A stretch of 64,000 bases of DNA, taken from positions 15,794,829 to 15,858,828 of the forward strand of contig CM068540.1 in the NCBI GenBank assembly GCA_035048495.1, written 5' to 3'. The DNA comes from Euptelea pleiosperma. Lineage: Eukaryota > Streptophyta > Magnoliopsida > Ranunculales > Eupteleaceae. The notes beneath the pieces were generated by a model. That model did no database searches. It was not told the origin of the DNA and saw nothing but the letters and a program-made list of their open reading frames with translations. Below, in pieces: positions 24,901 to 36,900 of the stretch; the first letter of the stretch is position 1, and every line of letters starts with the position of its first letter. Both the position numbers and the translations under genes were made by a program.

Positions 24901-27900
24901 TTCACCCAATATATATATTAAGTGAAGTTTTACAATATTACAAGGGCCCCCTGTAGAATATAAGATATTACAAGTAGGTCCCTGACAACACTCCCCCTCA
25001 AGCTGGTACGAAGATATCTATCATGCCTAGCTTGGATAACAGGTGCTCTAAGATCCCTTTAGTAACACCTTTAGTTAACACATTTGCAACTTGATCAGCA
25101 GTATGGACATACGGTGTGCAAATAAGTCCCTGACCAAGCTTCTCTTTGATGAAGTGACGGTCTACCTCAATGTGCTTTGTCCTGTCGTGTTGAACTGGAT
25201 TATGAGCAATGCTGATGGTTGCTTTATTGTCACAATACAGTTGCATAGACCTTTTGACAGGATATCCGAGCTCACTGAGCATAGTCTTCAACCATAGAAG
25301 CTCACATACACCATGAGCCATAGAACGGTACTCTGCTTTGGCACTGGAGCAGGCGACAACTCGTTGCTTCTTGCTGCGCCAAGACACCAGATTACCTCCC
25401 ACATACGTGCAGTACCCTGATGTGGAACGTCTGTCAGTGACTGAACTTGCCCAGTCAGTGTCTGTATAAGCTTCAACTTGCAGGTGCCCATTACTAAATA
25501 GGAGACCCTTCCCTAGAGCCCCCTTAAGATAGCGTAACACTCAGTGTGCTGCCCCAAGATGTGGAGAGCGAGGGGCATGCATGAACTGACTGATAACACT
25601 GACTGCGTACGCAATATCTGGTTGTGTCAGTGAAAGGTAGATGAGATGCCCAACAAGTCTCTAGAACTGGCCTGTATCAGTAATGGGATCCACATCAACA
25701 GGATTCAGCCGATGTTGCTGCTCTATAGGCGTATCGGCTGGTTTAGCTCCCAAGTTTCCTGACTCTCGAAGGAGATCAAGTACATACTTTCTCTGTGAGA
25801 TTAACACACCCTGCTTTGACCTAGCAACCTCAATGCCCAGAAAGTATCTCAAGGTTCCCAGATCCTTGATTTCGAACTCCGTGCCAAGGTATTTTTCAAT
25901 TTGCAAACCTCATCTGGGTCATCTCCCGTGACCACGATATCATCCACATACACAATAAGAGCAGTAAGACGACCTTGACTTCTCTTAATGAAGAGAGTGT
26001 GGTCCGCCTGACTTTGCGAGTAGTCAATCTTCTTGACTGCAGAACTGAACCTCTCGAACCAAGCCCTGGGTGACTGTTTAAGCCCATACAAGGCTTTCTT
26101 CAGTCTGCACACAAGTTCCTTACTCCCAGTCGGACTGAACCCCGGAGGACCTGTCATGTAGACCTCTTCCTCTAGATCACCATGGAGGAAGGCATTCTTG
26201 ACATCCAACTGGTGGAGGGGCCAAGAAAAATTTGTCGTGAGAGATAACAGAACTCGAGCTGAGTTCATCTTGGCCACAGGAGCAAACGTCTCCTGGTAGT
26301 CAATCCTAGAAGTCTGTGTACCTTTTTGCAAAGAGACGGGCCTTGTACCTGTCGATGCTTCCATCTGCTTTGTATTTCACTGTATATACCCACTTGCACT
26401 CCACATGTTTCTTTCCTCTAGGCAATGGAACCAAATCCCAAGTACCATTCTTTTGTAGAGCTGTCATCTCCTCTAGCATGACTGCTTTCTACTGAGGCTG
26501 GCTGAGGGCATCTGAGACACTGGATGGCAGAGCGACACAGGATAGGGAAGTAGCAAATGCCCTGTAGGATGGTGAGAGCTGTTGATAGGAAACAAAGTGA
26601 GAGATAGGGTGCTTGGTAACATAGTTCCGAACACCCTTCCGATGAGCAATAGGTACATCAATGTCTATGGGAAGGATAGTAGAAGGAGCAACAGAAATAT
26701 CGTCATGAGGATCACTGAGGACACGATTACCTGGATCGAGTTGGATTTCCTGGCAGTGAGCTTGGATGGTAGACTATTTCTCTTTTTGACGTCGTCTGGC
26801 ATATGTCTTCAGCTGCGGATCTTGTGGCACAGTGTTAGTAGGAGATGAGGACAAGGGTACAAGAGACTCATCAGGCAAATCAAGGGGTACTGATTGAGGA
26901 ATCTCCCCCTGTGGAGGTATCAGACTCTCGTCAATACTCCCAAGCTCCCCCTGAAGAGAAGTCCGATCAACTGAGAAGAAGGGAAGACTCTCAAAGAAGG
27001 TAATATCTAAAGAAACAAATCGACGACGGGTAGAGGGATGGAAACACCAATATCCCTTCTGAGTAGACGAATAGCCAAGGAACACACATCGAACGGCTTT
27101 CGGATCTAACTTGTCCTTCCTGTGATGGGCGTGAACATAGCAAACGCAACCAAAGACCTTAGGTGGAATAGAGAACACAAGACAAGAAGAAACATGAGTG
27201 AAAGGGGAGACTTTGACCCCAAGACATGAGAGGGCATCCGATTTATCAAGTAGGATGCCGTCAACACAGCGTCAGCCCAATAACCCTTGGGTACCCTAAT
27301 ACCAAGAAGAAGTGCCCTAGCAACCTCTAGGACATGGCCATGCTTTCGCTCAGCGGTCCCATTCTGTTGAGGTGTATTGGTACATGAAGTCTGATGAAGA
27401 ATTCCATGCATCCATTGATCAGCACAGGCTTCCTCTTTCTCCCGACTGCCAAGAATATATGGGATACTGCATCTCAAACCTACTCCTAAGATGTGAATTT
27501 TGCTAGGATGTATGAACTTCAGCAGGAGATAGCACATCTGAAGCAAGGCGATATTCCTTTGGGATCATACTACGCTGCGTAACGCAGTAAGTGGGGAGAG
27601 GTAGATCACTACTAGACCTACACCCCTGCATGTACCAAGGATGCTACGGAGTATCGGAAGATGATTGTGTGCGGTCGCATATTCGAGTTTCTTGGCGGCT
27701 TGAACTAGAGCTATGAGCAGGTTCGAGCCAACATCTTGGGCAGAGATCCACCGCCGTCGACCATTGCACAGGTCTACTCCTACATTGATGCAGGACATTT
27801 AACTAATATTCCCCAAAAGCCGTGACTGTTGGTAGCGTGAGATTAAATTCCTTTATCTCATAGGATCTATCTAGGTTCTCGGCCGACACGACCCCTCGTG

Positions 27901-30900
27901 GGCCTATATCACACATGCCACCCCACTCCGAGTGTGCCCCATATTACGCAGGCTGCCTCACTCGAGCCCGGTGTGAAAATGCCCCTGCATTAATCACCAC
28001 CTTATGAGGAGACTCAAACACGAGACCTCCCGCTCTAATACCATGTTGTAATCTTGGATCGTAACCAGGATAAGAGATTAGGGTTAGAAATGGAAGAGAG
28101 GAGAGGAGAAGAGAATTGGGGGAAGAGGAGAAATCGTGTAGAGCTTAGAATAGCCTACACGATTTCAGCCAATATATATATATTAAGTGAAGTTTTACAA
28201 TATTACAAGGGCCCCCTGTAGAATATAAGATATTACAAGTAGGTCCCTGACAACAGTTACTATTCACTTTACTGTAATTGGGTACTGTTCACAATGTATT
28301 AGAACTATTAGTGAGGGTAAAAGAGTCAACTGTTAAAGCAAGGTTACTTTGAGATTTCTTTATATGTTTAGGTCTTTGGAGATGGGAGAGGATTCTATTT
28401 TGTTCTCTTTTAGGTCTTTTTTTAAGAAGATACACATGAAATGTTCGATGAAAATCCTTTTTATTGGTCGTGTTGTTCATGATCAGCTCGAATGCGGTAG
28501 ACTTGAGGATCGACTAGTGAGAGACCTTGATTTGAATGCCGGTAAGTTAAGATTGAGGTTGCTGTACTTTTGAGAATGTGAACGTTGAAGATCTTGACTA
28601 GGTCTAGACACTCCATTTTGGCACGATCTTCTAACTTGGCGATTGACGGTTTTGATCTTCTTCTCTATTGGTCGATGGATTACTTAACTCATCTCAACCC
28701 TTAGGATATTCTTAACCAATCATAGAACCCTATTTAGAACTATCAACCACCCTTAGATAACACTTTTAGAACCCAAAACCATCATTAGAAAACTTTATCT
28801 TAAGCTATGCGAATTTAGTCAAACGTTTGACTTTTATTGATAAAAGATCAAAAAATACTCGTATCTTTGATTTTACCATTATATTTGAATAAAACCAAAA
28901 GTATTTGTTTCTAACTCCTTCATCTTCTAAAGAAAAGTGGTTTCATTAAAATCTAATAACTCGATCATCAAGACTTTTGAATGACTAATTCTTAAATGAT
29001 CTCAATTTTCGATAGCTTGTATGTTAATGAGATATCCACCATTGAAATGTACTTCAAAAGAACTTTCAAAATATTTTTGTCTTGTCAATTTTGGACCTAA
29101 AATGAACATTTTATTAATGATTGATCAAAACTCTTGATGTGTGGTCTGAATGTGAGTAGATGCATCAAAGTTATACATTATGACATATTTTTTATGATAT
29201 TACTCAAGCTTATCGATCCAACTCATCAACTCATTGTTTTCCCATTTTACCCACACCTTTTTTGTTTATTTTTCACACATAAATTTTATACAACTTTTAA
29301 CTTTCTAGATTACCGAACTTTTTTCTAACAAATTAAAAAATTTCTTAACATATCCATATTAGACAAACTCATTTTTACTCTTTTACCCTCAAATGACTAA
29401 ACTACAATTTCTTTTATTCCCAAACTATCCCAAACCCTTACTTTTTACCTATAAATACCCCCTCAACCCCTTTAGAAAATCCATTCCTTCAAGCCCTCCT
29501 TTTAGGCCTAAAGACACTCTTGCAAAATAATTTTTTAAACTTTCCAAAAACCCTTAGAAATCTTAAAATCCTCCAAAGGCCTATCTTGTTTTAAAAGATT
29601 AAGTGAAAGGAGGAAGAATTCTTGTTCTTGCTCATTTTATTTTTTCATTTTTTCTCAAGAACAAGAAGAAGAAAAAGACCAAGTAAAGAAAAAAGACCAT
29701 TTACAAGGTACCAAACAAACCACATAGGGGTGGTCAAGCTACCCTACCTCATTTCTTTCCCTTTTTATTTACCTTTTATGTTGTTCATCTAGCTCTTTTT
29801 ATGTTTTTTTTTAGTTTATTTTCTTGTTTTCTCTTGATGTTGATCTTTCATTTTCTCTCTCTAACAATATAACCACATTGGAAGGCTATGCCACCCTACT
29901 TTTTTATTTTTTATTTTTGTTTATTTTTTATTTTGCTTACTTAGCTTTAGAGCGTTATATGTTCAGTTAGTTATTCATTCTAGTTCATTTTTATGCTTTC
30001 TTTATGTTGGTCTATTTTTTATTTTTTCCCTCTAACATTACAACCACATGAGACGGCTAAGCCGCCACCCTACTCTTTTTTTCTTTTGTCATTTTTTTAT
30101 TTATCTAATTTTTTTTGGTTATTTATTTTTAGTTTGTTTCTTCATGTTCTCTAGATGTTGGTCTTTTCATTTATGTTGATATTTTATTTTCTCTATCTAA
30201 TAATGTAACAACGTGGGAAGGCTATGCCACCTACTCATTTTTTTCTTTCTTTGTTTATTTTTCATTTTGCTTACTTAGTTTTAAATTGTTATATGTTTAG
30301 TTAGTTATTTATTCTAGTTCATTTTTATGATTTCTTTTTGTTTGTCTATCATTTTTTTTTCTTTCTAACAATGTAACCACATGGGAAGGCTAAGCCACCC
30401 TATTCTCCATTTTTTTTTTTTTTGTTTCTTCTATTTTGTTTACTTAGCTTTAGATAATATGCTTAGTTGTTTATTTTAGTTTATTTTCTCATGATTTCTT
30501 TATTATATTTCTTTCTTCTTTTCTTTAACTTGTGCGAAAAATCCGAAATGTATGCATAGTAAGGTAATCCCACTTTTTTCTTCTTATATTCTCATACTTG
30601 TAGAGTCATATTACACATTTTTTTTCTTTTTTTAACCGATAACTTAAGATGATGATTAAAGGTACAAGAGTAGGTAACCGTTTAAATACAGGTAGATTGG
30701 GATGTCTAACACCTTCCCCAATCTACAAATAACCCACTTACCTAATGATATCTCAAATGGTTAGTAGATTAATAGAATCACTAATTTCCATTTTGCTCAT
30801 TTAAAAAAGTACAATGTCATCTATTTTCAAATCTGGTGGCCAAGGGTTGGTGGCGGTTCGATAAGACCCAGTCTCTAGTGGAGTCGCCAACTGTGAGATA

Positions 30901-33900
30901 ACACAATCCAACCGGATGCAAAAAGGCTAAATCCTATGGAGTCTCGACCAACCATTTCTTAATGGCGTGATTGGTCACCAGGTTTTAAAATAGATAGCAT
31001 AGTATTTTTTAAATGGGCAAAAATGCAAATTAGTGACCCCAATTTGAGAGATCATTAGGTAAGTGGATCATTTATAGATTAGAGAAGTGTTAGGCATCCC
31101 AATCTACCTGTATTTAATCGGTTACCTACTCTTGTACCCTCAATCATCCTCTCAAGTTACCGGTAAAGAAAAAAAAAGATGTATAATATGAATCTACAAG
31201 TATGAGAACATAAAAAAATGGAATTACCTTACAATGCATGCATTTTGGGTTTTCATACAAGTTAAAGAGAAAAAAAATAGACCAACATAAAGGAAGCATG
31301 AGAAAATGAACTAAAATAAACAACTAAGCATATAACAATCTAAAACTAAGTAAACAAAATAAAAGACAAACGAAGAAGAGAAAAAATGGAGAATAGGGTG
31401 GCTTAGCCTTAACATGTGGTTACATTGTTAGAGAAAAATGATAGACAAACAAAAAGAAAGCATAAAAATAAAATAGAATAAATAACTAAGTAAACAAAAT
31501 GGAAGACAAAAAAAGTAGGTGGCATAGCCTTCCTATGTGGTTACATTGTTAGAAAGTAAAATATCGACATCCATGAAAGACCATCAAGAAAACATGAAGA
31601 AACAAACCAAAAATAAATAACCTAAATAAGCTAGATAAATAAAAGAAAAAAAAGTGTAAGGTGGCTTAGCCTTCCCATGTGGTTATGTTAGAGAGAGAAA
31701 GGAAAAAAGATGAACCAATATAAAAAAAACATAAAAAAAATTAGAATAAATAATCAACTAAACATATAACAATCTAAAGCTAAGTAAGCAAAATGAAAAA
31801 TAAACAAAAAAAGAAAAAAAAGAGTAGGGTGGCATAACCTTGCCATGTGGTTACATTGTTAGAGAGAGTAAGTGGAAGATCAACATGAAGAGAAAACAAG
31901 GAAATAAACTAAAAAAACCCATAAAACGAGTTAGATGAACATAGAACGCAAATAAATAAAGAAAAAGAAAGGATGTTGGGTAGCTTGACCACCCCTATAT
32001 GGTACCTTATAAATAGTCATTCTTCTTTACTTGATCTTCTTCTTCTTTTTCTTGAAAGAAAAGAAAAAATGAACTGAGCAAGAACAAGAGATCTTCCTTT
32101 CACTTAATCTCTCAAAACAAGAGGTCTTTAGAGGATTAGTTTTAAGGATTTTTAAGAAGTTTTAGAAAGTTATGAAACTATTTTACAAGAGTTTCTCTAG
32201 GCTTAAAGAGAGTGAGGGCTTGAAGGAATAGAATTTCTAAAGGCAGAGATGGGGTATTTATAAGTGAAAAGTAAGGGTTTGAGAATAAAAGAAATGTAGT
32301 TTGGCCACTTAAGGGTAAAATAGAGTTTGTTTTATATGGATATTCTAAGGAATTTTCTAATTTATTAAGAAAACGTTTGGTGATCTAAAAAGTTAAAAGT
32401 TGTAAGAAATTTATGCGTGAAGAATAAACAAAAAAAGTGTGGGTAAAATGGGAAAACAAAGGAGTTGAATGGATAAGCTTGAGTAATATCATCAAAAGTG
32501 TCATGATGTATGAGCCTTAGTGTATCCACTCACATCAAGAGTTTTGATCAATCATTGATAAAATGCTCATTTTTTGTCCAAAATTGACAAGATAAAAATA
32601 TTTTGAAAGATATTTCAAAGTACTTTTTAATGGTGGACATCTCATTGACACAAACTATCAAAAATTGAGATATTTTAAGAGTCAGTCAAACAAAAGCCTT
32701 GATCCTATGATCGAGCCATTAGATTTTAGTGAAACCAATTTTCTTTAAAAGATGGAGTTAGAAACAAATGCTTTTGGTTTTGATAAAATTTAACGATAAA
32801 ATCAAATGTGGAAGCATTTTTTATCATTTATCAATAAAAATCAAACTTTTGACTAAATTCTCATAGCTTAAGATGGGACTTTCTAATGATGGTTTTGGGC
32901 TCTAGAAGTATTATCCAAAGGTGGTTGATGGTTTTACATAGGGTTCTATGATTGATTAAGAATATCTTAAGGGTTGAGATGGGTTTAATAATCCATCGAC
33001 CAATGAGAAGAAGGTCAAGACCATCGATCACTAAGTTAGAAGATCGTGCCAAAATGGGGTGTCTACACTAGGAAGCATATTTGGAGACTTATTTCGGATG
33101 GAAACTGATGGCTGAAGAGAGGAAGGTATGTTTGTGAAGCTTAAACTGAATGGATTTGCACTTTAATGGTTGAGAGAGTTGAAGAGCGACAGAGCAAATA
33201 AGAAGTCTAAATTCAATACATGGGAATGTATGAAGGCGAAGTTGAGAAAACCAATCCTCCCTGCGGATTACTTGATGGTGCTGTATGAGCGATTTCATGA
33301 GTTAAGGCAATGTGATTTGAGCATAAAAGAGTACGCATCGGAGTTTAATAACTTGTACATAGGAGTTGGTCTTCAAGAAAGTGACGAACAACTGGCCATT
33401 ATTTATCGAATCTTAATCTAGCAGTTAGAAATGAGATTGGGTTTATACGAATGTCCATTCTTGATAATGCATAGTATGCTCCCCGGACAAAGAAATGGTG
33501 TTGCATATGGACGGATGAGATTTTCTATGAACCATAACTCAACCGCAAGGACTACAAGGAAGATTAATAAGTGACCAAATAGCCACTAGGAGCTTTCATG
33601 GGGCTGCTACATCGAGTAGGGTAGGTCCTAAACCGATTGGAGGAGTTGATAGGGCAGATAAAGGGAATGAAACAATGAGGTTTGGGTCATTTAATCGTGC
33701 TGGTGGAAGTTCTTCACCAGTGGTCAGTAGGTCTTCACTCTGATGTTTCTCTTGTGGAGAGAAAGGTCACACATGTTATGCTTGTCCGCAAGTGAAGAGT
33801 CAACTTGGCTGAAGTTGACGATGAAGAAGATGAGCCAACGGGTCCTCTCTATGACCATTACGATGATGAAGTGGAAGAAAATGATGTCTTACCTTTTGAA

Positions 33901-36900
33901 GGTGAAAGTTTGGTAGTGCGGCGAATTATCACCACACCTAAAATTGTAGAAAATGAGACTAGAGGAGTCGAAGCCTCTTTCGACACGAGTCACTTGTGGG
34001 GGAAGGGTGTGTGACGTCGTAGCAGTGAGAACCAGTGTTTTTAAAGGCGCGTGAGGCTTACGCCTCGAAATGCGTCTCGGGGCAAAGCTCTTAAAAATGC
34101 CCTGAGGCTCGATTAAAAGGCGATTACACATCTGAGGCATACGCCTCACTCCAAGAGGCATTGACGAGGCTTAAAAAAGAAATAAAAAAGGAATGTTAAG
34201 ATATTAAAAAAAATGTGTCGAAGGGACCCAACATAAAAATAAAAAAAAAACCCTAAGTTTTATATTTAAAAGGGACCCAACATCGGTTGATTTACAATTG
34301 ATTGACGACGAGATGTTGAATTTCGACTTGGACTATCAATTGATGAAGATGCATTTAATTTAGTAGAAGATTGAGTCTTTGATTGGCGTTGTGCTTTTTT
34401 GTTTGTGGTTGGAACTTGAAAATATGTTTTGTTTTTTGAATTTTGCTACATTTATTTATAGATTTAAATACATATCTACCTAAAAATGCGTGTGTGTGAG
34501 GCTTGCGTCTTACGCCTCAAGGCTTTGGCTAGTGAAGCGCCTTGCCTCACGCCTTAGCGTTTAAAAACACTGGCGAGAACATAGTCTCTAAGGAAGCTGT
34601 AGAGAAGTTGAAATTGCCGATTGAAAAGCACCCACATCCTTATAAGTGGCTGGATTCCAAATTGTGAATGAAGTTCCTGTCTTGTTACTACTTGTTGCCT
34701 ATTTAAATTCTCCGTGGATGATTGTTTTGAAGATGAGTCTTGGGGTGGATTTGCACCAATGGATGTTTGTCATTTTATTGGGAAGACCTTGGTTATTTGA
34801 TCGTGATATGGTTCACCTTACTACACCAAACACTAATACATTCCAAAAAGATGGGAAGAAGCTAACATTGCATCAACTGGATACTTCGGAGTCAAGTGGA
34901 GGACCTGGATTAGAAAATGTATCTCTTTTGCTTCTTTCTCTATTTTAATCCACGGATCTCTAGCTAGATACTTCAAAAGTTCTAGGGGGCTTAGCCAAGG
35001 AGACCCATTATCGCCCTACTTGTTTCTCGTGGTGGTGGAGAATGATTTGCAACGGAATCAGGTAACAAGATATGGTTCTGGGAGGACCTGTGGTGTGGGG
35101 AGGCTCCTTTTAGTGTTGATTTCCCAGAATTTTATTCTCTTTTGGAGAGGAAAGATTGGTCCATTTATGATTGCGGTCTCACTGGAGGGGAGGTTGTTGG
35201 ATGGGATTTTAGTTTCAGGAGAAATCTCAATGATTGGGAGATTGAGCCCGTATCCAAACTGCTCCTTCGTTTGCATAACGTCCATCTCCTGCCCTTGGGC
35301 CAGGACAAGCGGGTGTGGATATGGACTAAATGCGGATCGTTCTCAGTCCGTTCTTTCGACAAGGTTTTACACTCCAGCAGGGTTCACCTTTCGAGCTTCT
35401 TCTATTTGGAGTCCCATAGTGCCCTTTAAGGTGGTTCACGTGGGAGGCCTCTCTGGACAAGATTTTGATTGTGGACCTTTTGCATTCCAAAGGTCTCATC
35501 ATAGTAGACTATTGTTGAATGTGTCGGTGTGACGGTGAAACAGTTGATCATCTCCTGTTACATTGCAATGTGGCGTATGAGGTTTGGTCTTCATTCCTCT
35601 ATGAGTTTGGGATTTGTTGGGTGATGCCTGGATCTCTCTTGGATCTCATTCTCAGCTAGCGGTATAATGCTTTCTCGTCTCGAGGAAACATTCTTTGGAG
35701 GATGCTGCCTTTTGCCATAGTAGGGACTTTGGAAGGAAAGGAACCAAAGGGCTTTCGAAGGCTAGAGTCTTGACGAGGCCTCGATTATCTTCAGCATTAA
35801 GGGGTTACCGTTTTTATGGCCCAGGGTGTTTACGGAGTGTAGGGGGCTTTTCTTCAAAGACTTTGTTTTTCGCATGGACCTTGTTCGCTCTAGGGATTGA
35901 AGCCAGTGGTTCTCCCCGAGGGAGGGAGAGGGAGATTGGGGTTTCTTTTGCTTTGCTTTGGGCCTGCCTAGGCTTTTAGTAGGTCATCTTGACCTCTTTT
36001 AGCCTTGGCGCTTGTATTCCATGTTTTTCTTTCTTTATTAATAAAACTTTCACTTATAAAAAAAAAATTATGAAAAACAATTATTAGTAAGAATGACTTA
36101 TAACAGTCAATGTTATATAATTATTAGTAATTAATGAACATTGATTACCTTTGGGAATTACTATTTCCAGTTTGGATCCATGGCTGTTTGGACGGATGAT
36201 GAATCAGACTCAGAAGCGGGAGATGAAGGAGCAAATTGTTTTTCATCCAAAGCAGCATTGTTTTTTCACTCCCATTTTGCTTCTTCTTGAGCAGATTTTG
36301 CTTCATCAACTACACAAAAAAACATTGGAGCTTTAGAAGAAGCAAAATTTGCTCTGGAATATAGTAATTTCCATACACTTTTTTATGATTTTCTTCTTGT
36401 AATTTTAATTCAAATAATATTGATTTAAAATATAAAATTTAAATAAATTAGAAATTATTAGGAAACCCATAGGACACCAAATGCATGCAAAATATTATTG
36501 TGAAAATGAAATCTAATGGGTTAATTTATGATCTTATCTTTGTTGTTAAATATTAATGGTTAATTCATAAAATGAAAAAGATATTCAACTATATTAAAAT
36601 AAACTAAGAAACCTGTAGGCCAACAAATGCATTCATTAGGATATAGATATACCCTAGGCTTTTTAACAATACATAAAGTCTTATATGATGTAAATTTTCA
36701 TCAATTTTTTATATTTTTAGAGTTTATTAAAATAATTTGATCGTATAGAAAATATATAAAGCACTATAAAACTATAGTTGGATCATATGTTTGTTGATTG
36801 CACTATAGTTTTATCAAGCCTTGAGCGGGTTGGAGATGACCAAGGGGGTTGTTAATCCATGTGGCTGTGACCTCAGATCATAGGGAAATTGTTTTTTTGG

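Larger units (their letters stand above)
24781..28255 (-). mobile_element. Second copia element, rearranged, with target duplication
   Basis: The LTRs are 24781-24990 (3' LTR) and 28044-28255 (5' LTR), inverted to + (TGTTGTCAGG start on the - strand). The duplication is GTTAC on both sides. The polypurine tract (CTCCCCCTCAAG on +) is at 24991, and the primer site (TGGTATTAGAGC on -) ends at the 5' LTR. Integrase, RT and RNase H run on the - strand, but the gag piece between them and the 5' LTR runs on +. LTRs differ at a few positions. Confidence 0.93.
28350..34889 (+). mobile_element. Ty3/gypsy remnant (gag to protease), interrupted twice
   Basis: Gag begins near 28385 and runs to 28602 ([18 protein letters not shown]). 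It is cut by a palindromic insertion (28603-33067) and continues at 33068 ([49 protein letters not shown]). The zinc knuckle [15 protein letters not shown] lies at about 33742-33786, then an acidic linker. A MITE follows (34033-34572), then protease-type sequence ([46 protein letters not shown]). RT, RNase H and integrase are missing; a LINE fragment abuts at about 34887. Stops are present. Confidence 0.88.

Noticed and set aside
29860..31900. CRISPR-like array
   Set aside because: Units are approximately 165-bp degenerate tandem repeats without uniform short repeats and unique spacers, in a plant genome.
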